From Moritella viscosa (GTDB lineage: Bacteria > Pseudomonadota > Gammaproteobacteria > Enterobacterales > Moritellaceae): 64,000 bases of DNA. Position 1 is the first letter of the stretch, and the number at the start of each line of letters is the position of its first letter. The translations under genes and the position numbers were made by a program. Shown here in pieces: positions 9,238 through 17,204 of the stretch. The notes under the pieces are model-generated. The model did not search any database and was not told the origin of the DNA. It worked only from the letters and a program-made list of their open reading frames with translations. The stretch is taken from the NCBI GenBank assembly GCA_000953735.1, contig LN554852.1, positions 1,995,846-2,059,845 of the forward strand, given 5' to 3'.

Positions 9238-10043
9238 CCTTTATTGATATGTTAAATCAAATCGGCTTGACAATCATGACAACGTTCCATGATGTTTTGC
9301 CTATTGCTGCGATATTATTTGGTTTCCAGTTTGCCGTTATTCGTAAACCTTTACCTAATTTAGGCCGAGTATTAATGGGTTTTTTGTGGGTATTACTTGG
9401 TTTGTCACTGTTTTTGATTGGCTTAGAGTGGGCATTGTTCCCACTTGGTCGTTTGATGGCACAACAATTAACAGACCCTACGTTTCTTGCCAGTGTTAAC
9501 AATATAGAAGTCGTGACTGAAAATATACGTGAACTGGTTTGGACTGATTATTATTGGGTATACCTGTTCGCATTTTTAATCGGTTTTGCAACGACGATCG
9601 CGGAACCGTCTTTGATTGCTGTGGCGATCAAAGCCAATGAAGTATCGGGTGGTGCGATCGGCATTTGGGGGTTACGTTTATCCGTTGCGCTAGGTGTCGC
9701 GATTGGTATCTCGCTTGGTTGCTATCGTATTGTTGTTGGTGACCCGATTCATTGGTACATCATGGCGGGTTATGTGGTGGTTGTTTCACAAACTCTTGTC
9801 GCGCCAAAGTTAATTATCCCACTAGCTTACGATTCAGGTGGTGTAACAACGTCGACGGTAACCGTGCCACTCGTTGCAGCACTCGGATTAGGATTAGCAG
9901 AAACAGTACCAGGACGTAATCCTATCATTGATGGTTTTGGTCTTATTGCCTTTGCAAGTCTATTTCCGATCATGTCGGTGATGGCGTATGCACAAATATC
10001 GCAGTGGATCAGTACTCGTGACAAAAAAGCTGCTACTAACTAA
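9234..10043 (+). CDS. DUF1538 membrane protein, second subunit
   Basis: A 269-residue polytopic membrane protein homologous to the gene before it. Parallel segments are [40 protein letters not shown] and [17 protein letters not shown]. The duplicated [11 protein letters not shown] motif with conserved aspartate and hydroxyl residues is a natural candidate for an ion-binding site across two pseudo-symmetric subunits. It starts within the stop codon of the first subunit and is followed 56 bases later by a PII-like gene. Together they probably form a heteromeric transporter in the inner membrane. The ion and direction cannot be shown from sequence. Confidence 0.85.
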   Translation: MTFIDMLNQIGLTIMTTFHDVLPIAAILFGFQFAVIRKPLPNLGRVLMGFLWVLLGLSLFLIGLEWALFPLGRLMAQQLTDPTFLASVNNIEVVTENIRELVWTDYYWVYLFAFLIGFATTIAEPSLIAVAIKANEVSGGAIGIWGLRLSVALGVAIGISLGCYRIVVGDPIHWYIMAGYVVVVSQTLVAPKLIIPLAYDSGGVTTSTVTVPLVAALGLGLAETVPGRNPIIDGFGLIAFASLFPIMSVMAYAQISQWISTRDKKAATN

Positions 10044-10099
10044 TTAGTGAATGTTGATGAGTCAATACAGTTAAAAATTATGAATTGTTGGAGAAAAAA

Positions 10100-10450
10100 A
10101 TGCATTTTAAATTAATTGTCGCCTTTGTCGAGGCCGGTCTTACGGATGGGATCATGGATGCTGCGCGCAGTGCTGGTGCAACAGGTGCCACTATTATTAA
10201 TAACGCGAGAGGTGAAGGCTTAAAGCAATCAAAAACTTTCTTTGGTTTGACGCTAGAAACGCAGCGTGATGTTTTATTGTTTATTGTTGAAGAGCATTTA
10301 AGTCGACATATCTTAGAAGAAATTAATAAAGTCGGCCAGTTTGATGAAAAGCCGGGTTCGGGTATTGCGGTACAAATTGACGTGGAAGATGCGGTTGGTG
10401 TTAATCATCAAATTAGTCAATTAACTAAAGTTGTGGAGAGTGAACTGTGA
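10100..10450 (+). CDS. PII-like regulatory protein
   Basis: A 116-residue protein of the PII superfamily: beta-alpha-beta start MHFKLIVAFVEAGLTDGIMDAARSAGATGATIINNARG, a T-loop region rich in lysine and phenylalanine, and the second beta-alpha-beta half ending GSGIAVQIDVEDAVG. It lacks the conserved T-loop tyrosine uridylylated in GlnB/GlnK, so control by GlnD is unlikely. It probably senses a small molecule and acts on the DUF1538 proteins next door. Start 10100 is chosen because TTGGAG lies just upstream; an in-frame TTG at 10085 is the alternative. The CBS gene begins inside its stop codon. Confidence 0.85.
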   Translation: MHFKLIVAFVEAGLTDGIMDAARSAGATGATIINNARGEGLKQSKTFFGLTLETQRDVLLFIVEEHLSRHILEEINKVGQFDEKPGSGIAVQIDVEDAVGVNHQISQLTKVVESEL

Positions 10451-10836
10451 CCAAAAATTTAATTAAAGCCAATGCTGTGATGACGCAAGATTATATTTGT
10501 ATGGACGGTATGCAGACAATTCGTGAAGCGATTGATGCGATGAAAAATAATGATATCAAGGTGATCATTGTGAACAAACGTGACCAACATGATGCTTACG
10601 GTATCTTGGTATTATCAGACATAGCCAAGCAAGTATTAGCCAAAGACCGTTCACCCGATCGTGTTAATATTTATGAAGTGATGGCAAAACCGATCGTATC
10701 TGTACCGCCGCAAATGGATATTCGTTACTGTGCTCGGTTATTTGAGCGTTTTGGTTTATCTCACGTACCTGTGATTGAAAATGAAGATATTCTAGGTTTG
10801 ATTGGTTATAAAGAGTTGGTTCTACACGAGCTATAA
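10447..10836 (+). CDS. Two-CBS-domain protein
   Basis: A 129-residue protein made almost entirely of a CBS pair: domain one from VMTQDYICMDGMQTIREAIDAM to YGILVLSDIAKQVL, domain two from VMAKPIVSVPPQMDIRYCARLFERFGLSHVPVIE to ILGLIGYKELV. Such Bateman modules bind adenine nucleotides or related ligands and often gate transporters. It starts with GTG overlapping the stop of the PII-like gene, so the two regulators are made together. It is the last gene of the operon and is followed by a strong terminator. Ligand and target are inferred from context. Confidence 0.87.
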   Translation: MTKNLIKANAVMTQDYICMDGMQTIREAIDAMKNNDIKVIIVNKRDQHDAYGILVLSDIAKQVLAKDRSPDRVNIYEVMAKPIVSVPPQMDIRYCARLFERFGLSHVPVIENEDILGLIGYKELVLHEL

Positions 10837-10863
10837 TGTGTTAATCGAGTCAATAAATGATAT

Positions 10864-10914
10864 AAAAAAGGCGGCCATGTCACTATTATTACAATAGGAA
10901 GTCGCCGCCTTTTT
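10864..10914. terminator. Bidirectional terminator between CBS gene and NSS transporter
   Basis: GGCGGC at 10870-10875 pairs with GCCGCC at 10904-10909, flanked by A and T runs on the two sides, so it can end transcripts in both directions. It sits between two convergent genes. Confidence 0.88.
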
Positions 10915-10952
10915 AGTGTCTTTTTACGTATTAAGTCAGAAGTTAATAATGA

Positions 10953-12287
10953 TTAAGACGCTAGTACGAGAACGATGAGTGCAGGGCAAACTACACGTAC
11001 GTACCAAGGCCATATTTTCCAAAATAAACCATCTTCGATCTCTGTATTACCTTGTTTAATTTCGGTAAGTAATTGATCACGACGCCATATCCAACCCACT
11101 AATAATGCGAAAATTAGCGAAAGAATAGGTTGCGCATAAACGGTTGTTGCTGTGATAACTAAGCCAAACAAATCGCCAAAGTTAAAGATGATCACTGTTG
11201 AAATCAACGTAATAATACCGCCAATCCACCAAACAACTGTAGAGCGTTCTTTATTTAATTCTTCGGTAGCACAAGATACTGGTACTTCTAACATTGCGAT
11301 AGATGAAGTTAGGGCGGCAATAAGCATTAATACAAAGAACAAAATGCTGATGACAATACCCATGGTGCCCATGGTATCAAACATAGCAGGTAATACATTA
11401 AACACTAACGTATCTGAGCTAAGTAAGGCGCCAGCAGCGTCATAAATTTCAACGCCATTTTTCTGTGCCACGAACATTGCTGGTAAAATCAGTAGACCCG
11501 CACCAAATGCAACACCAGTATCGAGTAGTGCGACTTGCACGGCTGTTTTTGGAATATTGGTATCTTTACTTAAATATGAGCCATATACCATCATTGCACA
11601 TACGCCTAACGATAATGAGAAGAACGCTTGACCCATCGCACTGATCACTAAGTCTGAACTTAGGTGTGAGAAGTCAGGAACAAGGTACATTTCAAGACCT
11701 TCACTCGCGCCATCGAGTGTTAAGATATAAGCCGTCAGCAAACCAAATAAGATGAAGAGTAATGGCATTAAACGTGAAGACCAGCGTTCGATACCATCAG
11801 TAACGCCGCTTTTAACAACATTGATCGTCATGAGCATAAAGATAACCATCATCACCAAGTTACGTTCTGTACCAAACGAATCTACCCATTCAGCTGCTGC
11901 ATCAAGACCGATAAGTGTAAACAGTGGAGACAATAACGAACCTAATAACCAACCCGCAACAATTGCGTAAAAGCTTAAAATCATCGATACGGCAACCATA
12001 CCTGCAATACCTAAACCTGCAGCAGCCATTTTTTGTTTTGGCCAAATAGATTGAATTGATTTAATTGGATTCGCTTGACCGTGACGACCGATTGTTAGTT
12101 CGGCCACTAGTAATGGGTAAGCTAGAATAAACACCATCAATAAGTAAACAAGTAAAAATACAGCCCCGCCGTTACTCGCAGCTTGTGTAGGGAAACCCCA
12201 AATATTACCGACACCGACTGCAGAACCTGCTGCTGCCATGATGAAGCCGAATCGAGACGAAAATTGTGCTCTTGAACCTGTTGCCAT
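10953..12287 (-). CDS. NSS-family sodium-dependent amino-acid transporter
   Basis: A 444-residue neurotransmitter:sodium symporter homologue with 11-12 membrane helices, the usual bacterial length. The sodium and substrate motif in helix 1 is present as FIMAAAGSAVGVGNIWGFPTQAASNGG, followed by FLLVYLLMVFILAYPLLVAELTIGRHG. The unwound helix 6 region reads GQAFFSLSLGVCAMMVYGSYL. A TyrR-like box lies about 70 bases upstream, which hints at an aromatic amino acid as substrate, as in the bacterial tyrosine or tryptophan NSS transporters. Substrate is therefore a hypothesis. It is transcribed towards the DUF1538 operon and shares its terminator. Confidence 0.92.
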   Translation of the reverse strand: MATGSRAQFSSRFGFIMAAAGSAVGVGNIWGFPTQAASNGGAVFLLVYLLMVFILAYPLLVAELTIGRHGQANPIKSIQSIWPKQKMAAAGLGIAGMVAVSMILSFYAIVAGWLLGSLLSPLFTLIGLDAAAEWVDSFGTERNLVMMVIFMLMTINVVKSGVTDGIERWSSRLMPLLFILFGLLTAYILTLDGASEGLEMYLVPDFSHLSSDLVISAMGQAFFSLSLGVCAMMVYGSYLSKDTNIPKTAVQVALLDTGVAFGAGLLILPAMFVAQKNGVEIYDAAGALLSSDTLVFNVLPAMFDTMGTMGIVISILFFVLMLIAALTSSIAMLEVPVSCATEELNKERSTVVWWIGGIITLISTVIIFNFGDLFGLVITATTVYAQPILSLIFALLVGWIWRRDQLLTEIKQGNTEIEDGLFWKIWPWYVRVVCPALIVLVLAS

Positions 12288-12356
12288 TTTTATTCCAACG
12301 TATTTCTTGCCGAGTTAGTGGTTAATTTTGCGAGTCGTACGCATGGTTTATCGTAA

Positions 12357-12374
12357 TGTAAACCTTTGTGTACA
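12357..12374 (-). promoter_or_regulatory. TyrR-like box upstream of the NSS transporter
   Basis: TGTAAA-N6-TGTACA differs from the TyrR consensus TGTAAA-N6-TTTACA at one position. It lies about 70 bases upstream of the NSS transporter ATG. The rest of 12288-12621 holds a small GCCC/GGGC hairpin at about 12439-12450 and AT-rich DNA. Confidence 0.5.
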
Positions 12375-12621
12375 CATTGTTAAAATTAGATTTTAATTAG
12401 ATTGGTGACAAGTAGAACAGTTTTATCGTATTATTAAAAGCCCGAAGGGCGTATGTTTCATTTATTCGTGCTTAATCAGTTTATAATTTAATCAATTCAT
12501 TAATATTAAGCTTATCTGACTCATCTGAATCTTTTTATTTAATATATAAAACTTCAGCGGCATGCCCTGGTATTATCCTAGATCTTACTCTCATTCTCTA
12601 ACCAGCTGAATTTGATAACCT

Positions 12622-12750
12622 ATGATTTTCTCCAAACTTAATAGTAAAACGCTCCATTTTTCCGATCACAAAAAGGGATTAATAGTTTCAATACTCGCTT
12701 CTTGTTTATTTGCATTACAGCCCTTGTATGTACAGTTCCATACGATTTAA
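12622..12750 (+). pseudogene. Truncated 5' fragment, possibly of a RarD/EamA-type transporter
   Basis: A short open frame from ATG 12622 to TAA 12748 encodes 42 residues. It contains KKGLIVSILASCLFALQPLYVQF, which resembles the first transmembrane helix of RarD/EamA drug-metabolite transporters, normally near 300 residues. The frame stops after this helix and no continuation is visible. A hairpin with a T-run begins at the stop codon. I read it as the left-border remnant of a gene destroyed when the accessory region formed; family assignment from one helix is tentative. Confidence 0.4.
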
Positions 12751-12766
12751 AAAATCGTATTTTTAT
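12740..12766 (+). terminator. Hairpin terminator after the truncated fragment
   Basis: ATACGATTT at 12740-12748 pairs perfectly with AAATCGTAT at 12752-12760, with a 3-nt loop and a following T-run. Confidence 0.75.
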
Positions 12767-12791
12767 AGATGATATATAGATATGCGCCTAA

Positions 12792-13055
12792 TTATCTTGC
12801 TAAAACAGGATAAGTAAAGAAGATAAGATGCACGAAATTAAAGAGTAAATGAGCAAGTACTGCGCACCATAAGCGGTTAGTAAAGTGAAATACCAAGGCA
12901 TAACCTAAATCGGCTAAAGTGGCGAATATCACCAATAATGTACCCCCAGAAAAATGAGCTAAGCCAATTCGCCATTCAAAACGACAAACCAAACTCAGTC
13001 TTAATCGCCCCAAAGTATGCAGCAATAGGTAAGAGAGAAAGTAAAAGAGGAAGTG
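12792..13055 (-). pseudogene. C-terminal fragment of a CPBP-family membrane protease
   Basis: The minus-strand frame is open from about 13055 to the stop at 12792, with a stop codon just upstream and no good start. The fragment reads HFLFYFLSYLLLH, then EWRIGLAHFSGGTLLVIFATLADLGYALVF and HLLFNFVHLIFF. The last stretch matches the C-terminal histidine/asparagine motif of CPBP (Abi) intramembrane proteases. The catalytic EExxxR half is absent, so the gene is 5'-truncated. It lies directly beyond the last attC-like site and marks the left edge of the cassette region. Confidence 0.6.
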
Positions 13056-13088
13056 TTATAGTTAGAATTCTATATTTGGTCGACTGTT

Positions 13089-13142
13089 GCATAATGCTCG
13101 CGTAATTGGTGCGGCGTCCTAATTAGCGCGTTTGTTAAATGC
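13089..13142 (-). other. attC-like site 1
   Basis: On the minus strand the site starts GCATTTAACAAACGCG and ends ATTACGCGAGCATTATGC, with the inner arms CGCG-TAATT and AATTACGCG pairing. It has the layout of an integron attC (R'' with AAC, R' with GTT, here mutated to ATT). It begins immediately after the stop codon of the gene at 13143, as in cassettes. Confidence 0.6.
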
Positions 13143-13724
13143 CTATTTCGCTGCATTGCCGAGTACCCAGAAGCCTATGGGCCAAGCTGCGAGCAAAGAA
13201 TAAGTAATTAGGTTTGCGTTACGTACTTTATTCTTAATACTGAGAGGAGGTAGCGATTTATTGATGCTCTTTGACACAAAATACTCTGACCACCATGAAA
13301 CAAAGAAGAAGGGAAGCAACAATACTAATCCTGCGACAGGTATCATCCAACTTAAGTCTTTCTCGTATGGTATCAGCCAAGGTGCTTGCCAAGTAACGGC
13401 TAACACTTTACCCATGACTGAATCAATGCCGTAGGCACTACCACCGCCTGTCACCATTTGGACTATGACGAGTAGTAACCAAGTAATAGGAATACCTATA
13501 ATGGTTGAAGCCAAATTAGAGATGCTTACCGTTTTCAAAGATTGACCAATCGACAGCTCCAAACTCTTTGATATATACAATGATTCAATAGTGATGATTG
13601 GTACTAGCGAAAGCAAAAATGCTGGCATTGCTAAAAATAACATTGGCACACCTGCATTAGCATATGCCATGCTTGGAACAGTCAAAGTCAATAAGACTAG
13701 CGTGATTTTCGTCGATTTATGCAC
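13143..13724 (-). CDS. Hypothetical membrane protein, cassette gene
   Basis: A 193-residue protein I do not recognise. It starts with GTG preceded by AGAGGAAATT and carries a signal peptide or first helix ending at MAYANAG. Three or four hydrophobic segments follow (MLFLAMPAFLLSLVPIITI, NLASTIIGIPITWLLLVIVQM, MIPVAGLVLLLPFFFVSWW, LITYSLLAAWPIGFWVLG), giving an inner-membrane protein with a periplasmic start. The stop codon abuts attC-like site 1, so it is the coding part of a cassette. A full repeat R copy occupies the 5' side and probably supplies or replaces its promoter. Confidence 0.7.
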   Translation of the reverse strand: MHKSTKITLVLLTLTVPSMAYANAGVPMLFLAMPAFLLSLVPIITIESLYISKSLELSIGQSLKTVSISNLASTIIGIPITWLLLVIVQMVTGGGSAYGIDSVMGKVLAVTWQAPWLIPYEKDLSWMIPVAGLVLLLPFFFVSWWSEYFVSKSINKSLPPLSIKNKVRNANLITYSLLAAWPIGFWVLGNAAK

Positions 13725-13750
13725 AATTTCCTCTTGGTGTTTGTATAACT

Positions 13751-14184
13751 GGATCCTCGACTTACCAAATTAATTCACCTCAATGAAAGTAGATTAATCA
13801 ATTGAAAAATTAGATTATATTTCAATTTTATTAATTACATTTTTATTGGAAAACGAGTCAACCTGTAAATTATTTAGTCTTATAAGTTATATACAAAAAT
13901 TGCTATGTAATTGAGTATATTAATATTAATTTTAGGCTGCAAGATAAACTTGACGGCCTTTTGGCAATTCGAGACTGCTTTCAGAAAAATGCCAATAACA
14001 CTGTATAAAATCATCCAATCTAACCGTTTTCACTATGCATAAATATGATCAACTCAGTTGGTAAATTTTGCATGATAAAATGTATAGAAAGTCGATATGA
14101 GTATATTGTGGGTGAGCAGTTACTCTGAGCCAAAAAGGGGCAATTTTTGAGTTAGCTAGGCTAGCTAACTCGTTCGTGGACAGA
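13751..14184 (-). repeat. Repeat R, copy 1
   Basis: About 430 bases sharing long blocks with three other copies (18197, 22884, 24253): the TTCACCTCAAT / GATTAATCAATTGAA end, CTGTAAATTATTTA, CAATAACACTGTATAAAAT, GATATGA-TATATTGTG, and the GAGTTAGCTAG palindromic end with CGTTCGTGGACA. A 23-base near-palindrome sits at 14149-14171. I found no long ORF in it. It fills the 5' side of the 13143-13724 cassette, beginning 27 bases from its start codon. Confidence 0.85.
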
Positions 14185-14247
14185 AACGGCTTAGAGCTTA
14201 AACTTCAAAGGTTCTAGTTCGCATTACATAAAATATAATGAAATTGA

Positions 14248-14337
14248 GATTAATGCCTTGCTAAGCGGAAAATAATGGTTGGCTATAATCGTGAAGCGAT
14301 GGCCAACTGTTATTTTCCGTTTAAGCAACTTGTTCTG
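14248..14337 (-). other. attC-like site 2, interrupted by the IS3 element
   Basis: Minus-strand arms: ACAAGTTGCTTAAACGGAAA pairs imperfectly with its partner around TTTTCCGCTTAGCAAGGC, and the inner GTTGGCC / GGCCAAC closes a central loop. The right-hand side ends AGGCATTAATC, a degenerate R'. The R'' side is cut by the IS3 insertion; joining 14337 to 15596 restores a site lying directly after the stop codon of the 15600-16559 gene. Confidence 0.7.
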
Positions 14338-14367
14338 TGTAATGGTCAACTCAAATCGGACACTTGC

Positions 14368-15165
14368 TTAAGCTACTTTTCTTAATATCTGCTGCTCAAA
14401 TTCCATCGGTGATAAATACCCCAATGTTGTATGTGGCCGCTTGCTGTTGTAATAAGCAAGGTAATCCAAAATACAGCGTTCAGCGTCTTTCTTTGTTTTC
14501 AAGCGATAGTAATGCATATGCTCGTGTTTGAAGCTTCTAAAAAATCGCTCTGTTGGTGCATTATCCCAACACTCACCTTTGCCGCTCATGCTGGGTATCA
14601 TCTCCATTTTCGAAAGCATTTCCTGGTACTTGCCGCTTGCGTATTGGCTGCCTCTATCTGAATGATGCATAACTCCAGCATTGGGTTTTCGTCGCCAGTA
14701 AGCCATCTGTAGCGCCTGCAAACACATTTCTGTTTTCATGTTGTCGGCAATACTCCATCCAATGATTTGCCTTGAATATAAATCCATTACAACGGCTAAA
14801 TACATCCAACCTTCAAGCGTCCAAACGTAGGTGATATCAGTTGTCCAATATTTATTGGGCTGCTGAACATCGAATTTACGCTCTAACAAGTTATCTGCAA
14901 TATTAAAATTATGCTTACTATCAGTAGTTACCTTGAATCGTCTTGGGTAGCGGGCTTGCAAGCCTAAGCGTGACATTAAACGCCATATTTTGTAATGACC
15001 AACATCAAAGCCTTCTTTGCGTAACTCATTGGTTAATCTGCGATAACCTAGCGTTTTTTTGTGTAAGTCGAATATCTCGGTAGCCTTAATCTCAAGCGCC
15101 ACATCCCTATTAGGCGATGCTTTATTTGATAACCAGTGATAAAAAGCACTTGGGCTTACATCCAT
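14368..15165 (-). CDS. IS3-family transposase OrfB (DDE integrase core)
   Basis: A 265-residue reading frame with the complete retroviral-type core. WTTDITYVWT carries the first Asp, VMDLYSRQIIGWSI follows it, and HHSDRGSQYAS carries the second Asp. GECWDNAPTERFFRSFKHE gives the Glu region, and the C-terminal YNSKRPHTTLGYLSPMEFE is diagnostic for the IS3 group. The annotated start (MDVSPSAFYHW) is internal. The working protein is probably the OrfAB fusion made by frameshifting at the A6G heptamer near 15258-15264, whose -1 frame continues KGRSLLCQGKRVRFQFIAEY into this ORF. No disabling mutation is visible. Confidence 0.93.
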   Translation of the reverse strand: MDVSPSAFYHWLSNKASPNRDVALEIKATEIFDLHKKTLGYRRLTNELRKEGFDVGHYKIWRLMSRLGLQARYPRRFKVTTDSKHNFNIADNLLERKFDVQQPNKYWTTDITYVWTLEGWMYLAVVMDLYSRQIIGWSIADNMKTEMCLQALQMAYWRRKPNAGVMHHSDRGSQYASGKYQEMLSKMEMIPSMSGKGECWDNAPTERFFRSFKHEHMHYYRLKTKKDAERCILDYLAYYNSKRPHTTLGYLSPMEFEQQILRKVA

Positions 15166-15224
15166 AACTTTACATGTAACTCGAATTGGAAATGTCTTCT
15201 TATACTCTGCGATGAACTGAAATC

Positions 15225-15530
15225 TTACTCGCTTTCCTTGGCAAAGAAGACTGCGGCCTTTTTTAAAATTTCTTTCTCCATCAGCAGTTTTGCATTTTCT
15301 TTACGTAGTATTTCAAGTTCATTACGTTCGGATAGGTTTAGGCCTTCTTGTTTGGTTCCAGGTCTAGCTTGCGTGCCGCTTTCTGCTTGAACCCAGCGTG
15401 TAATTGCACTTAACGATACACCTAAGCTAGCAGCGGCTGCTTGTCTGGTATATCCTTGCTCAGTAACGAGTTTTACTGCGCCTTGTTTGAATTCAGTTGT
15501 AAATTTCGGACGTTTAAACTTAGTATTCAT
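15225..15530 (-). CDS. IS3-family OrfA (HTH protein)
   Basis: About 101 residues. A helix-turn-helix of the transposase_8 type (FTTEFKQGAVKLVTEQGYTRQAAAASLGVSLSAITRWV) is followed by a leucine/coiled region (NELEILRKENAKLLMEKEILKKAA). ATG 15530 has GAGGTGATC upstream and is preferred to the GTG six bases earlier. The slippery sequence AAAAAAG lies near its 3' end and lets ribosomes move into orfB. Confidence 0.92.
   Translation of the reverse strand: MNTKFKRPKFTTEFKQGAVKLVTEQGYTRQAAAASLGVSLSAITRWVQAESGTQARPGTKQEGLNLSERNELEILRKENAKLLMEKEILKKAAVFFAKESE
15258..15264 (-). promoter_or_regulatory. Programmed -1 frameshift signal (A6G)
   Basis: On the minus strand AAAAAAG lies in the orfA phase A-AAA-AAG. 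Slipping back one base gives K-G-R-S-L-L and joins orfB in frame, the standard IS3 arrangement. Confidence 0.85.
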
Positions 15531-15599
15531 GATCACCTCTAATTAACATTATACTTAAATGCTTTAGAAGTGTCCGGTAGAATTAAACCACATCACTGT

Positions 15600-16559
15600 T
15601 TATGGATTCAGCGTTGGGTTTTCGGATACAAAATAATAGCCCCCTAAATCGCAGTTCATATGATCAATTAACTTTCTTAGTGATACATCATAATCGAATT
15701 TATCTAGCCCTTGCTCATCGCAAAAAATAGTGTACCTATCATTCTGGATATTAAAACTTTGCTTAATCAGCTGATCGATAAGTTGTTTTAATCCGTCTTG
15801 ACGCTTATCGTGGACTTGAAAACCCATCACAAATGTATCTAAAAAATCCCAAGGGTTAAGAAAATGACCATCATTGCTTCGATTAAAATTTTCATGATGG
15901 AAAGCTACATTGCTTACGATTACAACATCAATTTTCTCAAAGTCAGCAACATCTAAAACACAGTCCTTGTTTTCATCAGGGCTGTTCTTTCTGAAGCATA
16001 CTCCTGATTGACCAGCTAGAGAATTTGAAACATCTATAAAATCAGCAAGATCGTAACAGCATACAAAAAGAACATTTGCTTCAAACTCCCCTTGATAACC
16101 AAATTTTTCATTGGACTTAATGAAAAAATCCTTTAAAGGTAAAAATCTGCTTTTTATACGAACATTTTCTTGTTCACTATCTGAAATCGAACTCTCTGTA
16201 GTCCTTCTATTGAAACATTTAACTTCGACATTTAGTCTCAATGATTCATATTCAAAGGAAAAGTCTACATCTTTATTTTTATGTTCAACGTCCTTAACAT
16301 TCCGCTTAGGTTCATATTCAAACCCATTGATAAAATCAACGTACATTCTAGAAATAACACTAAGCTCACAGGCACTCTGAATATACTGATTGATATCAAA
16401 GCCATGCCTTTTGAATTGAAGCTTATGATTTATCAAAGCTCGTTTTTGCTTATTCGTAAGCAATGGAGTCACTGCGTTTATACTTGCTGTCAAATGTTCC
16501 TTATATTTCGTGTTCTCACAATTATAAAAATGCATATCACTTACTGGACTAAGTTCCAT
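15600..16559 (-). CDS. Hypothetical cassette protein with possible PD-(D/E)XK nuclease motif
   Basis: A 319-residue soluble protein I do not recognise. In its first half DVDFSFEYESLRLNVEVKCF has the spacing of a PD-(D/E)XK nuclease core (Asp, then Glu-x-Lys on a following strand), preceded by a helical segment with YVDFINGFEYEP. Later strands such as EANVLFVCCYDL and IDVVIVSNVAF fit an alpha/beta fold. It sits as a single gene between attC-like sites 2 and 3. Its last codons are followed directly by the attC that the IS3 element interrupts, so the protein itself appears intact. The nuclease reading is a motif-level inference. Confidence 0.6.
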   Translation of the reverse strand: MELSPVSDMHFYNCENTKYKEHLTASINAVTPLLTNKQKRALINHKLQFKRHGFDINQYIQSACELSVISRMYVDFINGFEYEPKRNVKDVEHKNKDVDFSFEYESLRLNVEVKCFNRRTTESSISDSEQENVRIKSRFLPLKDFFIKSNEKFGYQGEFEANVLFVCCYDLADFIDVSNSLAGQSGVCFRKNSPDENKDCVLDVADFEKIDVVIVSNVAFHHENFNRSNDGHFLNPWDFLDTFVMGFQVHDKRQDGLKQLIDQLIKQSFNIQNDRYTIFCDEQGLDKFDYDVSLRKLIDHMNCDLGGYYFVSENPTLNP

Positions 16560-16574
16560 TTTATCCTCTTAATA

Positions 16575-16700
16575 AACAACGCCGCATTTAGGTGTGAGCA
16601 ACGCTGCCACCTAACCTAAAACATTACGCTATAAACACAAAACCCAACGCTGAACTGAGAATGCTAAGCGTTGGGAATCACTCTTAATGCTTTGTTATAC
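16575..16700 (-). other. attC-like site 3 (Vibrio-type)
   Basis: The best attC in the window. The minus strand starts GTATAACAAAGCATTAAGAG and ends CACACCTAAATGCGGCGTTG. The inner arms CCCAACGCT / AGCGTTGGG and TTAGGTGG / CACCTAA pair. The sequence is close to the long attC sites I remember from Vibrio chromosomal integrons. It separates the 15600 and 16704 genes. Confidence 0.85.
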
Positions 16701-16703
16701 CTG

Positions 16704-17204
16704 CTATTTAAAGCAGAGTAAGCTCTTAATTGAATCGAGTAAACCCTTTTGACTCGATTGTTTAGACTTAGGTTTTAAGTAAATTGTCGGTGACCCATCA
16801 TCTCGAAACTCGAATTGATTTTTTCCAACTTGTTGTAGCGGCCAGAAAGCCTCATTACCATCACACATATTTTTGATCTGTTCTGGTTTAAACTTGGCAT
16901 TCATTAGATTAACAATTTCCTCTGTAGAAAATTCTTTAATCAAAACGTATTTAGTACTCTCAACTAACCCTTGAGGCTCAAGAGTTGGATCATAAAAAGC
17001 TCCATTCGATGAAACAACAGCATGAGGATAAATTTTCCCATCCGTATCCTCAATCTCTACCAGAACATAGTTAATATCGAAATCTTTCTTCGCCAATGTT
17101 TGCATTACTAGCAGGAAGCCATTCATGTAGCACATTTTAGGCATATTTAAGCCAAATTCATTTACTAACCCCAAGATGTCTTCGGGCATTTTTTCAATTT
17201 TCAT
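16704..17204 (-). CDS. Hypothetical cassette protein with possible Cys-His-Asp triad
   Basis: A 166-residue protein of unknown function. PKMCYMNGFLLV (Cys), KIYPHAVVSSNGAFYDPT (His followed by Asp nine residues later) give the order and spacing of a papain/transglutaminase-like cysteine hydrolase. An alpha/beta body and a lysine-rich tail surround them. No signal peptide is seen, so it should be cytoplasmic. It lies between attC-like sites 3 and 4 on the minus strand. The enzyme reading is an inference from three residues; it could equally be a non-enzymatic cassette protein. Confidence 0.55.
   Translation of the reverse strand: MKIEKMPEDILGLVNEFGLNMPKMCYMNGFLLVMQTLAKKDFDINYVLVEIEDTDGKIYPHAVVSSNGAFYDPTLEPQGLVESTKYVLIKEFSTEEIVNLMNAKFKPEQIKNMCDGNEAFWPLQQVGKNQFEFRDDGSPTIYLKPKSKQSSQKGLLDSIKSLLCFK

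Larger units (their letters stand above)
14338..15595 (-). mobile_element. IS3-family insertion sequence, apparently complete
   Basis: About 1.26 kb with imperfect ~28-bp terminal inverted repeats that begin TG and share CGGACACTT. It carries orfA and orfB with a -1 frameshift signal between them. The 3-bp sequence CTG flanks both ends, a target duplication of the size IS3 elements make. Removing the element and one CTG rejoins attC-like site 2 to the upstream cassette gene. Confidence 0.88.
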
